7,080 bases of DNA, taken from positions 1 through 7,080 of the forward strand of contig JAUYDQ010000031.1 of NCBI GenBank assembly GCA_030691725.1. Reading direction: 5' to 3'. A program made the position numbers and the translations under genes. Under the pieces are notes generated by a model that saw only the letters and a program-made list of their open reading frames with translations, ran no database searches and was not told where the DNA came from. The first letter of the stretch is position 1. Each line of letters starts with the position of its first letter. Of the stretch, positions 6,562 to 7,080 are shown piece by piece. The DNA is from Candidatus Omnitrophota bacterium (GTDB taxonomy: Bacteria > Omnitrophota > Gorgyraeia > Gygaellales > Profunditerraquicolaceae).

Positions 6562-7080
6562 CTATTGCCCAGCGTTTAGTTTTGCCTTTAAGGCCTCAAT
6601 CTCCTTCTGTTGTTCCTGTATTGCTTTTACCAGATATGGAATAATTGAATCAGTCTTCATTCCTAACATTCCGTCTGTTCCTTCCGTCACTATATCTGGC
6701 AATATTTCCTGCACCTCTTGCGCTATAAAACCTACCTGTTTTTTATCACCATTGATGTAATCGAACTTAACCGGCTTTAAATGTTCAATAACATTTAAAC
6801 CTGATTGAATATAACTTACATTCTCTTTTAACCGCATGTCAGAAGCATAAACCCATGCAGCAGCATTGAGATACCCGGTTCCGTTAATATAGCATTTATA
6901 CGCCCCCGGACTAGCCGTCCCGATGCCGACGCTGCCAGAACTCGTAGCCAAATAGGTATTGCCTGTGGTAGTTAACTGATTATAACTTCCATAAGGAGAT
7001 GGATAATAAGTGGTAATAGTCAAGGTTTCTTCAGCAAAACTTAAAGAGAATAAAACAAAAATAAAAAATACGACGATTCC
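6562..7080 (-). CDS. Secreted fibre-like protein with C-terminal peptidase S74 (intramolecular chaperone) domain; 5' end outside window
   Basis: 172 residues are visible; the true start is above base 7080. The first codons encode a signal-peptide core (VVFFIFVLFSLSFA) with a likely cleavage site after SFA and before EET, so the protein is exported. The mature N-terminus reads TYYPSPYGSYNQL. Next comes a Gly/Ser/Thr-rich part with VGIGTASPG, a phrase common in phage tail-fibre and surface-fibre repeats. The C-terminal ~90 residues are an S74 chaperone domain: SDMRLKENV, then GFIAQEVQEILPDIV, ending in a short coiled coil (AIQEQQKEIEALKAKL). In this family a Ser and a Lys five residues later drive self-cleavage once a trimer has folded. 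Both are present: Ser at 6843-6841 and Lys in DMRLK. Inferred: a small trimeric surface or pilus-like protein that sheds its chaperone. It is transcribed separately from the downstream operon. Its partner and ligand cannot be judged. Confidence 0.85.
   Translation of the reverse strand, partial: GIVVFFIFVLFSLSFAEETLTITTYYPSPYGSYNQLTTTGNTYLATSSGSVGIGTASPGAYKCYINGTGYLNAAAWVYASDMRLKENVSYIQSGLNVIEHLKPVKFDYINGDKKQVGFIAQEVQEILPDIVTEGTDGMLGMKTDSIIPYLVKAIQEQQKEIEALKAKLNAGQ

Noticed and set aside
6562..7023. Starting the S74 gene at the TTG at 7023, giving 153 residues.
   Set aside because: The frame stays open to the window edge and encodes a signal-peptide core directly upstream, so the true start lies beyond 7080.

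Overview
The window is A+T-leaning bacterial DNA with every supported gene on the minus strand, so it reads from high to low coordinates. The gene set suggests an uncultivated lineage of the Omnitrophota/PVC type. The pointers are a secreted protein with a YYPSPYGSY-type N-terminus and a C-terminal S74 chaperone domain, a NIF3-dnaG-rpoD gene order, and coiled-coil-rich coding. That placement is inference from style, not from a database match.

Layout, in reading order. (1) 7080-6562: the 3' part of a secreted protein with a signal peptide and a C-terminal peptidase S74 intramolecular chaperone domain. Its start lies beyond the window. (2) 6561-6407: an intergenic region with an imperfect hairpin just after that gene, then a near-consensus sigma-70 promoter (TTGACA, 17 bp, TATACT). 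(3) 6406-1596: a tight four-gene operon of a CvpA-family membrane protein, a NIF3/DUF34 metal-binding protein, DNA primase (dnaG) and the primary sigma factor (rpoD). Its junctions are an ATGA overlap, a 2-nt gap and a 23-nt overlap. It resembles the macromolecular-synthesis operon that joins replication initiation to housekeeping transcription, here without rpsU and with cvpA and NIF3 in front. (4) 1595-1473: a short intergenic region with a weak promoter candidate and a small hairpin covering the next gene's Shine-Dalgarno. (5) 1472-1: one uninterrupted reading frame that leaves the window.

The fifth gene is the most unusual. It begins with a transmembrane helix, continues as about 200 residues of charged coiled coil and about 80 residues of Pro/Glu/Gln/Ala-rich linker, and then runs in frame into an elongation factor G GTPase domain with G1, switch I, G3 and G4 motifs intact. 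I read it as a membrane-tethered translational GTPase. Canonical EF-G is a soluble protein that starts almost directly at its G domain. Charge distribution puts the GTPase in the cytoplasm. The G5 motif and EF-G domains II-V lie outside the window.

Together the locus holds priming of replication (DnaG), promoter recognition (RpoD) and translocation (the EF-G-like protein). No RNA genes, CRISPR arrays, insertion sequences or clear intrinsic terminators were found. No stretch over 300 bases lacks a gene.
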